From Ruminococcus sp. XPD3002 (GTDB lineage: Bacteria > Bacillota > Clostridia > Oscillospirales > Ruminococcaceae), in contig FPJT01000011.1 in NCBI GenBank assembly GCA_900119535.1, positions 62,001 to 126,000 on the forward strand: DNA of 64,000 nucleotides. Reading direction: 5' to 3'. This document shows, piece after piece, positions 25,439 to 34,623 of the stretch (positions are counted from its first letter, which is position 1; the number at the start of each line of letters is the position of its first letter). Both the position numbers and the translations under genes were made by a program. The notes under the pieces were generated by a model. The model was not told the origin of the DNA, searched no databases, and saw only the letters and a list, made by a program, of their open reading frames with translations.

Positions 25439-27676
25439 ATGATGTATATAACACTTGTTACCACTTCTTTCAATGACGAGGTACATGGCACCAGTAATGA
25501 TAAAAAGACGGGCTGCGGTATAAACCTTCTCAAGCCTGAAAACGTTACTCGTTTTCGCAGAGGCGACAGGATGAAGGACCTTAAGGAGATCACCTGCGAA
25601 AAATGTAAGGAACGCATCGCCAAGGAGATCATAAGATCTGATAAAAAAGAAATGGCTAAGCTCATGAAAGAGGAAAAACAGCGTGCTAAGATGGGCCTTA
25701 GCGACGAAGGTATCGTTCCTCTCGGAAATACCACTGCAAAGATAACCGCTGCTCCCGAAAAACAGGTCAGCGAAAGAGCTTTCAAGCCTGAGCCTTTCCG
25801 TTCACCGTTCAGCGATCCCGAGCCTGAACCGAACAACGTTCCCGAGGAAGAAGTTGTAAAGATCCCCGGAACAAATGTCGCTATGGACAATACCCTCTCA
25901 CAGTTTGCTATAAATGTTCCAGAGGAACCGGAAGAGGAGATCGTTTCAGAGCCTGAAACAACTGACGATTTCCTTGCTCAGTTCGCAGTTCACGATACAG
26001 AAGAAGCTCCTGCAGCTTCTGCTCCCGTTTCACCTCAGAACGATTTTCTTGCTCAGTTTGCTATACCCGCACAGCCTGCTCAGCCACAGCAGCCTGCACC
26101 TGCACCTGCTCCCGCAATGAACGGCAACCAGCTGCCACAGGGCAATGATATCATGAGCATGTTTGCTATAGGTTCTCAGAGCAATGCTCCCGAGCAGCAG
26201 AACTCATATGAGGCTCCGCAGAATAACTATGGCGCTTCACAGAATAATTACGGTGCACAGCAGAACAGCTACGGTGCTCCGCAGAATAATTACGGTGCAC
26301 AGCAGAACAACTATGGCGCTCCGCAGAACAATTACGGTGCACAGCAGGCACCTCAGTACAATAACGCTCCTGTACAGGAAGCTGCTCCTGCTGCAAACGA
26401 GTGGGATTCAGTTGCTAATCAGCTCTTCGGATATAACAACATGACAGAGGCAAATGCTCCTATAGCTCCTACAGCTCCTGCATTATCTCCCGATGAGCCC
26501 GCTGAGATGGCAGAGCTTGCCCCTGCACCTGTTATCGACGATATAGAGTCCGCAGCAGCTGCTGCCGCAGCTACTCTCGGCGGATACAAGGCTCCTACAC
26601 GCGAAGAGGGCAACAGCATCTCTGCAAGAGCAGTTGCAGCTGTAAATGCTCTCAAACAGCCTCTTATCGATGATATAAATCCTTCACCTTACAGTAACCT
26701 CGGCGAGGACTTCGGTGTCCGTGAGGAAGAGGAGATCGTGCCCGAATACGACGAGACTCCTGTTGTTGAAGCAGCTCCCGTTCAGCCCGAGCTTCCTCCG
26801 CTGGATTACCTCGAGCCTGTTCAGCCTGCTGCTCCTGTTCAGCAGAGCACACCTGTACAGCAGACAGCTCCCATTCAGCCTGCACAGCCGAAGAAGCCTT
26901 CAGTTCCGAGAACTGTTGCAAAGGCTTCAGAGGGCGAAGAGCCTTCCGGACAGATCGTTTCTGTACCTCAGTTCGCAGGCTATGACCTCGATAATAACCC
27001 TGTATATACATACATCCAGATGCAGATATCAGGCTATGATGAGAACGGTCAGCCTATACTCGCTCCTATCCCCGGTCAGCAGGCACCTGTTGATCTTGAG
27101 TTCGCTCAGAAGAGCGGCGCTGAGATCATCGATCCCGAGGATATTCCTTACAACCGTATGACTCCCGGACAGAGGATCGCTGCAGCAGCTGCTGCAAGAG
27201 GAAATGTCCCTGCAACCGCAAACATCTCAAAGATCGCTGTTCACGAGCATACAAAGGCTACTTCTCAGGCGTTCATACACGCTATCTCAGAATCAAAGGA
27301 GTATGCTAACCAGAGCCTTACAGATACTCAGGGCATGGTCCAGAGATCACGTGTTATCAATTCCGTTGAGGATGTTCTCTCAGAACTGGGTGACAGTTCC
27401 GCAGCTATCCAGCGCGACCAGAGAGCTGCTGCCGCTGCCGTAGCTGCTTCAAAGACTGTTGCAACTCCTCAGTACAGTGAATTCAAGCCTAAGAAACCTG
27501 CTCAGAAGTCACCTTATCGTCCGGCGAATACAGGCGGTTATAATTCCACATTCAATTCGTCCCCTTACGATAACGACTACAGCAGACCTATGACAAAGGC
27601 TGAGATCAAGGCTCAGAAGAAGCAGGAAAAGATCGATGCCAAGTTCAGAAAAGAAATGGCAAAGAGAGGCTATTGA
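25439..27676 (+). CDS. Large disordered protein with Cys-motif N-terminus and Gln/Asn-Tyr repeats
   Basis: 745 residues, no signal or membrane helix, so probably cytoplasmic. Residues 1-95 form a basic, folded-looking head with Cys26 and a CEKC pair (Cys53, Cys56), possibly metal-binding. The remainder is Pro/Gln/Ala-rich and probably disordered. A short motif recurs: TLSQFAI (152-158), DFLAQFAV (177-184), DFLAQFAI (202-209), DIMSMFAI (237-244). Six to seven copies of a QNNYGA unit span about 255-303. Later parts are Glu/Pro/Val-rich, and the C-terminus is a Lys-rich helix (MTKAEIKAQKKQEKIDAKF). It has its own promoter and terminator. The repeated hydrophobic motif looks like a docking peptide. 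I recognise no family. Confidence 0.8.
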   Translation: MMYITLVTTSFNDEVHGTSNDKKTGCGINLLKPENVTRFRRGDRMKDLKEITCEKCKERIAKEIIRSDKKEMAKLMKEEKQRAKMGLSDEGIVPLGNTTAKITAAPEKQVSERAFKPEPFRSPFSDPEPEPNNVPEEEVVKIPGTNVAMDNTLSQFAINVPEEPEEEIVSEPETTDDFLAQFAVHDTEEAPAASAPVSPQNDFLAQFAIPAQPAQPQQPAPAPAPAMNGNQLPQGNDIMSMFAIGSQSNAPEQQNSYEAPQNNYGASQNNYGAQQNSYGAPQNNYGAQQNNYGAPQNNYGAQQAPQYNNAPVQEAAPAANEWDSVANQLFGYNNMTEANAPIAPTAPALSPDEPAEMAELAPAPVIDDIESAAAAAAATLGGYKAPTREEGNSISARAVAAVNALKQPLIDDINPSPYSNLGEDFGVREEEEIVPEYDETPVVEAAPVQPELPPLDYLEPVQPAAPVQQSTPVQQTAPIQPAQPKKPSVPRTVAKASEGEEPSGQIVSVPQFAGYDLDNNPVYTYIQMQISGYDENGQPILAPIPGQQAPVDLEFAQKSGAEIIDPEDIPYNRMTPGQRIAAAAAARGNVPATANISKIAVHEHTKATSQAFIHAISESKEYANQSLTDTQGMVQRSRVINSVEDVLSELGDSSAAIQRDQRAAAAAVAASKTVATPQYSEFKPKKPAQKSPYRPANTGGYNSTFNSSPYDNDYSRPMTKAEIKAQKKQEKIDAKFRKEMAKRGY
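26217..26345 (+). repeat. In-frame tandem repeat encoding QNNYGA units
   Basis: Units of about 18-21 bp reading CAGAATAA(C/T)TA(C/T)GG(T/C)GC with linker variants (GCTCCG, GCACAG, GCTTCA) are repeated six to seven times inside the 745-residue gene. Copy number could vary by slippage. Confidence 0.85.
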
Positions 27677-27699
27677 TAGCTTTATCACTTAATAAAATA

Positions 27700-27725
27700 A
27701 TTCCCCCGCCGCACAGCGGGGGAAT
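27700..27725 (+). terminator. Terminator hairpin after the disordered-protein gene
   Basis: ATTCCCCCGC and GCGGGGGAAT arms form a strong GC stem 24 bp after the stop codon. The T-run is poor, so it may act as a partial terminator ahead of the following gene. Confidence 0.6.
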
Positions 27726-27778
27726 GGTATAAATAGGGGATTTCCCTACAGAAATATAATGTAAATGAGGTAGAAAAT

Positions 27779-28861
27779 ATGGCTTACAATGATATCCTTG
27801 AAGAACTCCGCTCACATATGGGCGACGATGCAGAAGCAAACGAGAAGTTCCTTAAAGAAGCAGGCGAACGCTATGCCCATGAGAGCAATTATGACGCTGT
27901 TAAGGCTGTAGGCGAGCTCCTTATGGAGAATATGCCCGAGGAACGCAGAAACGAGATAATCCGCCTTACTCATATCGACGGTGTGAGAATGGACGAGATC
28001 TACAATCAGGTGAATCGGCTTATTTCCGAAAAGAAACTGATAGAGGCTAAAAGCCTTGCTGAAAAGCTCTATAAGAAGGTAACTGTTGACTTCGCAGAGA
28101 CTGATAAGGTAAAGTTCGTTTCACTGAGAAACCCCTTTGAGGATAATCTTTGTCAGCTCCTTTTCCCTTCGGAAAAGACTCTTAACCGCACTCCCTTTGA
28201 TTTCTGCGCTTATCTTGCTACTTATGCTTTCATTCTCGTTGAAACAGGCTCTACTATAGACGCTCTCCCTATTCTCGAAAAGGCTATAGAATACAACCCT
28301 GTTGACGTGGGACCGCTCTTTGAAATGGCTGAAATATTCAAGCTCATCAAGAATAAAAAGCGCATGATAGAGGTAACTCAGCAGACTCTTAAGGTTGCTT
28401 CTTCACCTCTTGCTATTGCACGCTGCTATGCTAATATGGGTTATATGCTTACAGATTTTGCCGAGTATGAGGACGCTGTCGTGTTCTATACCGCAAGCGC
28501 TATGATGGCTCCTAATCCTGCTATCCCAAGAGAGATACAGCATGTTGCTGACCTTAAGGGAACTCCTGTAAAGGTTCCTCCGCAGGAAACTGTCGTTGAG
28601 ACCATGAAGAAGTACGGTATGGAGTTCGGTCCCGACAAGAACGTTATATCTGTGGCTGCACAGCTCTCTATGCACTTCCTCAGCGAAAACGATATCCCCA
28701 ATGCCCTTCAGGCTCTGAAAATGACATTCAACCTTACTCAGGACGAAAGTGTCAAGAAGCTCATACTCAAGTATGATCCCAAGGCTGCAACGATGAAGCC
28801 TTATGCAGAGAGCGAAAAGCCCGATATCAAGCAGACTGTTAACGATAACCCCGAAGAGTAA
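27779..28861 (+). CDS. TPR-like repeat protein
   Basis: 360 residues, soluble, helical. Degenerate tetratricopeptide-like helix pairs are visible: IEAKSLAEKLYKKV (about 93-110), STIDALPILEKAIEYNPVDVGPLFEMAEIFKLI (160-192), SPLAIARCYANMGYMLTDFAEYEDAVVFYTASAMMAPNP (208-246) and NDIPNALQALKMTFNLTQDESVKKLI (300-326). TPR proteins act as binding scaffolds; partner unknown. It lies about 100 bp downstream of the disordered-protein gene in the same direction, so the two could work together, but that is only neighbourhood. Confidence 0.75.
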   Translation: MAYNDILEELRSHMGDDAEANEKFLKEAGERYAHESNYDAVKAVGELLMENMPEERRNEIIRLTHIDGVRMDEIYNQVNRLISEKKLIEAKSLAEKLYKKVTVDFAETDKVKFVSLRNPFEDNLCQLLFPSEKTLNRTPFDFCAYLATYAFILVETGSTIDALPILEKAIEYNPVDVGPLFEMAEIFKLIKNKKRMIEVTQQTLKVASSPLAIARCYANMGYMLTDFAEYEDAVVFYTASAMMAPNPAIPREIQHVADLKGTPVKVPPQETVVETMKKYGMEFGPDKNVISVAAQLSMHFLSENDIPNALQALKMTFNLTQDESVKKLILKYDPKAATMKPYAESEKPDIKQTVNDNPEE

Positions 28862-28936
28862 TAATGACGGTGTGTCATGGGGCGATGTATATTCAGATAT
28901 CCTATCCTCATGATACATCAGACCGGGAAATAATAG

Positions 28937-29000
28937 CGGGCGAGCGGAACTCGCCCCTACATAAAAAAACGATTTGTAGGGGCGCTTTCCGAGCGCCCCT
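28937..29000. repeat. Pair of GC-rich REP-like hairpins
   Basis: Two short palindromes, GGGCGAGCGGAACTCGCCC and GTAGGGGCGCTTTCCGAGCGCCCC, are separated by an AT linker. The second type recurs near 30454-30477 on the other side of the CPBP protease gene. They look like small dispersed intergenic repeats. Confidence 0.7.
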
Positions 29001-29053
29001 CATATGTTCTTATCAGATTCCGTTTTATGATACTGCTATAATTACAACAGAAA

Positions 29054-29097
29054 AGCCATAGTACCACTGCTTTTGGTGGTGCTATGGCTATTTTTTA
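29054..29097. terminator. Bidirectional terminator between convergent genes
   Basis: AGCCATAGTACCAC (29054-29067) pairs with GTGGTGCTATGGCT (29076-29089), about 13 bp with one mismatch, followed by ATTTTTTAT. It serves the rightward TPR gene, and in reverse the leftward CPBP gene. Confidence 0.8.
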
Positions 29098-29100
29098 TGC

Positions 29101-30303
29101 CTAATTGTGCTTGCTGATAATTATATTTGCAAGGATGTACGCCAGCTGTAACATTACCGATGCAATGAAGGGTATCGAACCTGCCGCAACGCTGAATCCT
29201 CTTCTGCTCTGCTTTGGTGTGGTAGAGGGGAGACGGTTGTTTACCATGAAGGATATCAGCATGATAAGTCCGAATACTGCTCCTGCTATCATTATCATTT
29301 CAATTGCAAAGAGGAAGAACATATCGTCTGTATCGCTTACCTCTTCCAGTATCGTTGAGAAGCTGTTAAGGAATATGTGGACTATTACCGACGGGATTAT
29401 CGAACCGTGTTTCAGCGTTATGTGTCCCAGGAAAATACCTATTGTGAACGCAAGGATGAACTGCGGTATATTGCCGTGGGCGAGTCCGAAGAAGAATGCT
29501 GTTGCAAAAACTGCGAAACGCTGGTTAGCCTTGCCGAGTACCCGAAGAAGCATCCCTCGGAAGAAAAGTTCCTCGGTTATGGGAGCGATTATGCAGGTGT
29601 ATATGGTCAGGACCGCAAATCCGATGCCTGTTTTCGCGTAGTCGCTCGTGTCCACGGGATTCGATGCATAGCCGAATTCCTCCATTATCTCGCTTATGCC
29701 GTTGCCTGCAAAAGCCGATACCGCCCATAGAAAAAATGCGGCACAGCAATACTGAACGGCGGTCCCGAGACCAAAATCACGGGTACGTATCAGCTGCGAG
29801 CCTTTGATACCTGCCCATTTCAGTCCCACGAAGGCGAATACAACGTTGCATATCAGATATACTAGCATATTCAGTCCCGAAGATATCGAGCTTCCGTTCA
29901 TATACCGATGTATGGAGGTCATGGTCGCGCCGTTGTTCATCATAACTATTATCCCTGCAACAAGCTCCGCAAGAGCGGTTATCAGCAGGTAGCTTGCGCC
30001 GAACTGGAACAGTGTACACCAGCCGCCTATGGAGTAATTCCTGCGCAGGTTCCTGCGTTCGGAATAGTCGGGTTCAAGTGGGAGCACGTAATCCGCAACG
30101 GTTATATTCGGCTCTATTTTGCTGTAATCACCGCTGAAACCCTTGTATTCCGTCGGGTTGTCAAACGGATCGTATTGGTCGATCGCGGCTGCCCTGAGAC
30201 GTTCCTGCTCCTTTTTTTCGAGTTTCTGAGTAAGGCTGTATATCTCATGGTTCAGCATCGCTATTTCCGCCCTGTAGTGTTCGGGGGTTATATTATCCGA
30301 CAT
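29101..30303 (-). CDS. CPBP-family intramembrane metalloprotease (CAAX protease-like)
   Basis: 400 residues. A cytosolic N-terminal part (1-85) with a charged helix is followed by about eight membrane helices. The catalytic signature of the CPBP/Abi family is present: EExxxR in APITEELFFRGMLL (Glu244, Glu245, Arg249), FGLAHGNIPQF (His276) and a second His-x3-Asn in VIVHIFLNS (His319, Asn323). Such enzymes cleave membrane substrates, and in Gram-positives some give bacteriocin immunity; no peptide gene is beside it here. GAGAGG precedes the ATG. C-terminal helix ends the protein. Confidence 0.9.
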   Translation of the reverse strand: MSDNITPEHYRAEIAMLNHEIYSLTQKLEKKEQERLRAAAIDQYDPFDNPTEYKGFSGDYSKIEPNITVADYVLPLEPDYSERRNLRRNYSIGGWCTLFQFGASYLLITALAELVAGIIVMMNNGATMTSIHRYMNGSSISSGLNMLVYLICNVVFAFVGLKWAGIKGSQLIRTRDFGLGTAVQYCCAAFFLWAVSAFAGNGISEIMEEFGYASNPVDTSDYAKTGIGFAVLTIYTCIIAPITEELFFRGMLLRVLGKANQRFAVFATAFFFGLAHGNIPQFILAFTIGIFLGHITLKHGSIIPSVIVHIFLNSFSTILEEVSDTDDMFFLFAIEMIMIAGAVFGLIMLISFMVNNRLPSTTPKQSRRGFSVAAGSIPFIASVMLQLAYILANIIISKHN

Positions 30304-30708
30304 TGAACTGTTTTCCTCTCTTTCTATTCGATTATTCTTATTTTAACATATTTCTCACCGCTTGTAAAGAGGTATCGCATCAGGCGCACAGTGTGTACCC
30401 TTTTAATTCATAATGCTTAATTAATGTGTTCCCTGACTGGGACGAATTTGAATTGTAGGGGCGCATTCCGTGCGCCCGTTGGTAAACGGATAATTACCCA
30501 CAAACCTGAAATCCTGTAGGGGCGGCGCTCCCTTAAATATTTCTGGAAATTGATTTTTGTCAATTTGGCAATATATCGGGAAATTTGCCGCATCGGGAAT
30601 AAAAACTGCAAAAAAATTTTTTTCTTATTCAACCTTTTTAGGTTGAATAAGTGCCTTTTCCGCACCCCTTATGAACGGTGATGTTCACATGAAACAGTAA
30701 AGGAGGTA
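30304..30708. repeat. Gene-free stretch with REP-like repeats and a terminator-like hairpin
   Basis: Contains GTAGGGGCGCATTCCGTGCGCCC (about 30454-30476), a degenerate partner near 30513-30532 (GTAGGGGCGGCGCTCCC), and a perfect 12-bp hairpin CTTATTCAACCT/AGGTTGAATAAG (30624-30651) next to a run of A and T. No promoter of good quality was recognised before the phage-like module. Confidence 0.65.
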
Positions 30709-31209
30709 ATGGTCATTTCAAACAAGTTAAGCAATGAGGAAAAGCTGTTCTGCTGCTTCTATGTCACCCTCGGAAGTGTGGGCGAAGCTGCTGTGAAGGC
30801 AGGCTTCAGCAGAGAAAATGCTCTCGAAGAGGGCATAGCGTGTCTCAGGGACAAAAGGTGCAGAAGGCTTATCAGTGAACTGAAACAGCTTCTCGGCGGC
30901 GAAAGCTGCGTGGTATCGGGACTTAAACGTCTTGTGTTCGGAAGCTGTGCGGATGCGGTCAGTCTTGCATTTGCAGACGAGCTTCCGCCCGGTCACGTTA
31001 TCGATAAGCTGGACCTTTTCAACGTCTCGGAGATAAAAAGGGTAAAGGGCGGGGGAGTTGAGATAAAACTCTTCGATAAGCTGAAAGCTCTTGAAAAGCT
31101 CTATGAGATCGAGACTACTCTCAGTGACCGCGGAAGGTCCGATAGTCTCATCGAGGCGCTGGCGGCTTCTGTCGGGGAGGCGGACGATGCTGATCAGATT
31201 CTCACCTAA
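30709..31209 (+). CDS. Phage terminase small subunit-like protein
   Basis: 166 residues. An N-terminal helix-turn-helix region, LSNEEKLFCCFYVTLGSVGEAAVKAGFSRENALEEGIACLRDKRCRRLI, is typical of small terminase subunits that bind the packaging site. It is followed by FDKLKALEKLYEIE, a shared segment of this family. The ATG lies only two bases after AGGAGG, unusually close, so the exact start is uncertain. It overlaps the large-subunit gene by 23 bp, the normal TerS-TerL order. Confidence 0.85.
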   Translation: MVISNKLSNEEKLFCCFYVTLGSVGEAAVKAGFSRENALEEGIACLRDKRCRRLISELKQLLGGESCVVSGLKRLVFGSCADAVSLAFADELPPGHVIDKLDLFNVSEIKRVKGGGVEIKLFDKLKALEKLYEIETTLSDRGRSDSLIEALAASVGEADDADQILT

Positions 31210-32431
31210 ACAGCTCGTTACCATGAACTGGTGGCTGGATGAACGCTATAGCTCAAAGGACGCACTTATCTGCGACGGCGCTGTCAGAAGCGGAAAGACC
31301 TTTTCCATGTCCCTCGGATTTGTCATGTGGGCAAGCTGCTCTTTCAGCGGCAATTCCTTCGCAATTTGCGGCAAGACCGTCACTTCCCTCCGCAGGAACG
31401 TTATAACTCCGCTTATTGCTTTCCTGTCGGCTCACGGATTTACTTGCAGTGAGAAGATAAGTGCGAACTACATCGACATATCATTCCACAGCAATACCAA
31501 CCGTTTTTACCTGTTCGGCGGCAAGGACGAGGGTTCAGCCGCACTTATACAGGGCATTACTCTTTCAGGTGTGTTTCTGGACGAGGTAGCTCTTATGCCC
31601 CGTTCGTTCGTGGAACAGGCTCTTGCAAGATGCTCCGTAAGCGGTTCGAGGATGTGGTTCAACTGCAACCCCGATAATCCTTCACACTGGTTCTATAACG
31701 AGTGGATAAAAAAGGCGGAGGAGAAAAATGCACTTTGCCTTCACTTTACTATGGACGATAATCCCTCGCTTTCCGAAGCCGTCAAGGAGCGCTACAGACG
31801 TATGTACTCGGGCAGCTTCTATGACAGGTTCGTCCTCGGCAGGTGGACTGCCGCAGAGGGTGTTGTCTACCCTATGTTCAATGCAGAAAAACATGTGTAC
31901 AGCGGAGAGGTCGAATGTGAAAGCTTCGTTATCTCCTGCGATTACGGTACTGTCAATCCCTCGTCCTTCGGTCTATGGGGACTGAGCGGCGGAGTCTGGT
32001 ACAGGCTCGGGGAATATTACTACTCCTCAAAGCGTGAAGGCTCTTCCCGTACAGACGAGGAGCACTATGCCGCTCTGGAAAGGCTTGCAGGCAGTCACGA
32101 TATTTCAAGGATCATCGTAGATCCTTCTGCCGCAAGCTTCATCGAGTGTATCCGCAGGCACGGCAGATTCAGAGTGGTAAAGGCTGACAATGACGTTATA
32201 TCGGGGATAAGAAAGGTAGGAACTGCTCTTAAGCAGAACAAGCTCCGCATACACGAAAGCTGCAAGGATATAATAAGGGAATTCTCACTGTATCGCTGGA
32301 ACGAAAAAGCAGGTAACGATGCTCCCGTTAAGGAGAACGATCACGCTATGGACGATCTGCGCTATTTCGTTTCCGATATGCTGAGACACAGCGGAGAAGA
32401 TGCACCGATAGTAATGTCGATTGCCCGCTGA
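31187..32431 (+). CDS. Phage terminase large subunit (PBSX type)
   Basis: ATP-driven DNA-packaging motor and nuclease. 414 residues from ATG 31187, chosen because GGGGAGG lies six bases upstream and the product then starts MLIRFSPKQLVTMNWW; a longer reading has no support. Walker A is DGAVRSGKT (30-38), Walker B is GVFLDEVALM (Asp132, Glu133), and the coupling motif region is RMWFNCNPDNPSHWF. The nuclease domain has SCDYGTVNPSSFGLWG, IIVDPSAASF and a terminal HAMDDLRYFV. All catalytic positions look intact, so this is not an obvious pseudogene. Confidence 0.93.
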   Translation: MLIRFSPKQLVTMNWWLDERYSSKDALICDGAVRSGKTFSMSLGFVMWASCSFSGNSFAICGKTVTSLRRNVITPLIAFLSAHGFTCSEKISANYIDISFHSNTNRFYLFGGKDEGSAALIQGITLSGVFLDEVALMPRSFVEQALARCSVSGSRMWFNCNPDNPSHWFYNEWIKKAEEKNALCLHFTMDDNPSLSEAVKERYRRMYSGSFYDRFVLGRWTAAEGVVYPMFNAEKHVYSGEVECESFVISCDYGTVNPSSFGLWGLSGGVWYRLGEYYYSSKREGSSRTDEEHYAALERLAGSHDISRIIVDPSAASFIECIRRHGRFRVVKADNDVISGIRKVGTALKQNKLRIHESCKDIIREFSLYRWNEKAGNDAPVKENDHAMDDLRYFVSDMLRHSGEDAPIVMSIAR

Positions 32432-32470
32432 AAAACGCATCACCGTTCAATACATCTGTAAGGAGGAAAA

Positions 32471-33595
32471 ATGAAACTCTTCAAGCGTAAAAACGACAGG
32501 GCAGCTCCCGAGCTCATCCCTGCATCACGAGAAGCTGAAAGCTGTCCCGTACTCCCGTTTTCGGCAGATCCCGTTGAGAAGGAACTCTTTGACAGGCTCC
32601 GCCGTGCAGTACCTATCGTCGATGCGGCGGTCATGAAGATAATCCGTCTTACCGGCGGCTTCAGGCTGGTCTGCTCGGATGAGAAAATGCAGGCGGCTCT
32701 GGATGAGTTCTGCGATAACGTACCCGTAGGTCTTACGGGACGCTCGGTAAATACTTTTGCGGACAACTTCCTTGACAGTCTGCTGACCTACGGCTCGGCA
32801 GTAGGTGAGATAGTTCCCGACACGGAAAATTCACGTATCGCAGGACTCTGGATAGCCGATCCTTCAAGGATAACGGTATCGGCAGGAAGCTCGCCATTTA
32901 CAAGGGAATACTCCCTGAGACAGAGCGACGGCAGTATGAAAAAGCTCACTCATCCCGAAAACATCATCTATGCTTCGCTTACAGGCGGTGTTTCACTGCT
33001 TCGTGGACTGCCTGCACTAAGCGGAATACTCATGAGGATATACCAGTGCATCGGTCAGAACTTCGACCGTGCAGGCAATGTCCGCTATGCTGTTACATAC
33101 AAGCCCGAAAACGGCTCGGAGCTTACCAATACCCGTGAACACGCCATGCAGATAGCAAGAGAGTGGGCGGACGGTATGAACTCCGCAAAATACGGTCAGG
33201 TAAAGGACTTCGTTGCAGTAGGGGATGTGGATATAAAGGTCATCGGTGCTGACAATCAGTTCTATGATACGAATATACCCGTCCGACAGCTTCTTGAACA
33301 GATAGTGGCAAAGCTCTCTATACCGCCTTTCCTGCTGGGACTCAGCTGGAGCAGTACCGAGCGTATGTCCTCTCAGCAGGCGGATATACTCACCTCTGAG
33401 CTGGAGTATTACCGCAGACTTCTAACGCCCGTCATCCGCGATATAGGACGCTCTTTCCTGCGTTCGTCAGGTTCGGACGCCGACTGTACCGTTGAATGGG
33501 AGAACATCAACCTGCAGGATGAATCAGTCCTTGCAGAAACAAGACTTAAGAACGCTCAGGCGCGTGAAATTGAACTGCGCCTCGGCGATGAATAA
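32471..33595 (+). CDS. Phage portal protein
   Basis: 374 residues. The portal ring is the capsid vertex through which DNA passes. Recognisable stretches are RRAVPIVDAAVMKIIRLTGGF, ADNFLDSLLTYGSAVGEIVPD, IAGLWIADPSRITV, and the long-helix wing region with IPVRQLLEQIVAKLSIPPFLLGLSWSSTERMSSQQADILTSELEYYRRLLTPVIRDI, typical of portal proteins of this class. Thirty-nine bases after the terminase, with AAGGAGG before the ATG. Slightly short for a portal but with no visible frameshift. Confidence 0.9.
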   Translation: MKLFKRKNDRAAPELIPASREAESCPVLPFSADPVEKELFDRLRRAVPIVDAAVMKIIRLTGGFRLVCSDEKMQAALDEFCDNVPVGLTGRSVNTFADNFLDSLLTYGSAVGEIVPDTENSRIAGLWIADPSRITVSAGSSPFTREYSLRQSDGSMKKLTHPENIIYASLTGGVSLLRGLPALSGILMRIYQCIGQNFDRAGNVRYAVTYKPENGSELTNTREHAMQIAREWADGMNSAKYGQVKDFVAVGDVDIKVIGADNQFYDTNIPVRQLLEQIVAKLSIPPFLLGLSWSSTERMSSQQADILTSELEYYRRLLTPVIRDIGRSFLRSSGSDADCTVEWENINLQDESVLAETRLKNAQAREIELRLGDE

Positions 33596-33608
33596 CAGGA
33601 GGTAAATT

Positions 33609-34565
33609 ATGTATAACGATATCAGACTTGAAAAAGGACTCTATAATCTCAGCGGAAAATCCTTCACAGCTGCCCTTGAGGAGCTTGATCCCTCGTCCGC
33701 TTATCTCGGCACTCCCCTTGAACCTCTCGATGCCTTCGAGCGTCAGCTCAAGCGCTTCAACATCAGGGTAAGCGGTCCAGACTGCGATAAGGTCGAGAAG
33801 TTCTTCTCATCTACCGAGACCGCTGTACTCTTCCCCGAATACGTAACAAGATGCATCAGAAAGGGCTTCGATGAAACTGTGCTTGCATCGGTATGCGCTG
33901 CAAAGACTGTAAGTGAGAGCAGCCAGTATCTGGGCTGTGTGCTCACGGATACGGCTCAGTATACCACAACCACACAGGCTCAGCTCCTTCCCGAGGCTAC
34001 TGTTTACGAGGGTACAACTCCCGTAACACTGGAGAAGTTCGGCAGACGCATCAGCGCTTCCTACGAGGCTGTGAGAAAGCAGCGTCTTGACGTATTCGGC
34101 GTTATGCTCAGAAGCATCGGCGTGAAGCTTGCTTCATCCGTAGTGAAAAAGGCGGTAACTGTCCTTGCTGAAAATGCACAGGGCATCTCTACTTCCGACC
34201 TTACCTATGCTGACCTTGCAGAGCTTTACGGTCAGTTTGAATACTTCGACATGACGGCTGTTATTGCTTCTCCTGCAAACGCTTCAAAGATAGCCGCTAT
34301 GGAGCAGCTCAAAAACACCCGTGCGGATAACGACGGACGCATCGTACTTCCATTCGGTTCCGAGCTTATCAAGTCCTCTGCGGCAGCGGATTCAACTATC
34401 ATCGGTATCGATAAGAGTTTCGCACTTGAATTCATCACAAGCAGCGATCTCGTGCTTGAAACCGACAAGCTCATCGACCGTCAGCTGGATCAGATAACCG
34501 TATCTATCACCTGCGGCTTCAGAAAGATCACACCTGAGGCAGTAAAGGTTCTTACTATCAGCTGA
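33609..34565 (+). CDS. Major capsid protein-like
   Basis: 318 residues, 13 bp after the portal gene. No strict motif, but size, position and features fit an HK97-fold coat protein: an N-terminal acidic helix region, a middle TTTQAQLLPEATVYEGTTPVTLEKFGRRISASYEAVRKQRLDVFGVMLRSIGVKLA (E-loop then spine-helix-like), and an A-domain-like ending DMTAVIASPANASKI, then IDKSFALEFITSSDLVLETDKLIDRQLDQITVSITCGFRKI. No separate scaffold gene is seen. CAGGAGG precedes the ATG. Confidence 0.82.
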   Translation: MYNDIRLEKGLYNLSGKSFTAALEELDPSSAYLGTPLEPLDAFERQLKRFNIRVSGPDCDKVEKFFSSTETAVLFPEYVTRCIRKGFDETVLASVCAAKTVSESSQYLGCVLTDTAQYTTTTQAQLLPEATVYEGTTPVTLEKFGRRISASYEAVRKQRLDVFGVMLRSIGVKLASSVVKKAVTVLAENAQGISTSDLTYADLAELYGQFEYFDMTAVIASPANASKIAAMEQLKNTRADNDGRIVLPFGSELIKSSAAADSTIIGIDKSFALEFITSSDLVLETDKLIDRQLDQITVSITCGFRKITPEAVKVLTIS

Positions 34566-34623
34566 TACATTTATTGAGGGGACGTCCTTCGGGACGTTCC
34601 CGCCTTCAGAAAGGAGTGATATT

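Noticed and set aside
30727..31224. Leftward 165-residue ORF opposite the small terminase gene
   Set aside because: Shadow of the terminase frame; no ribosome site.
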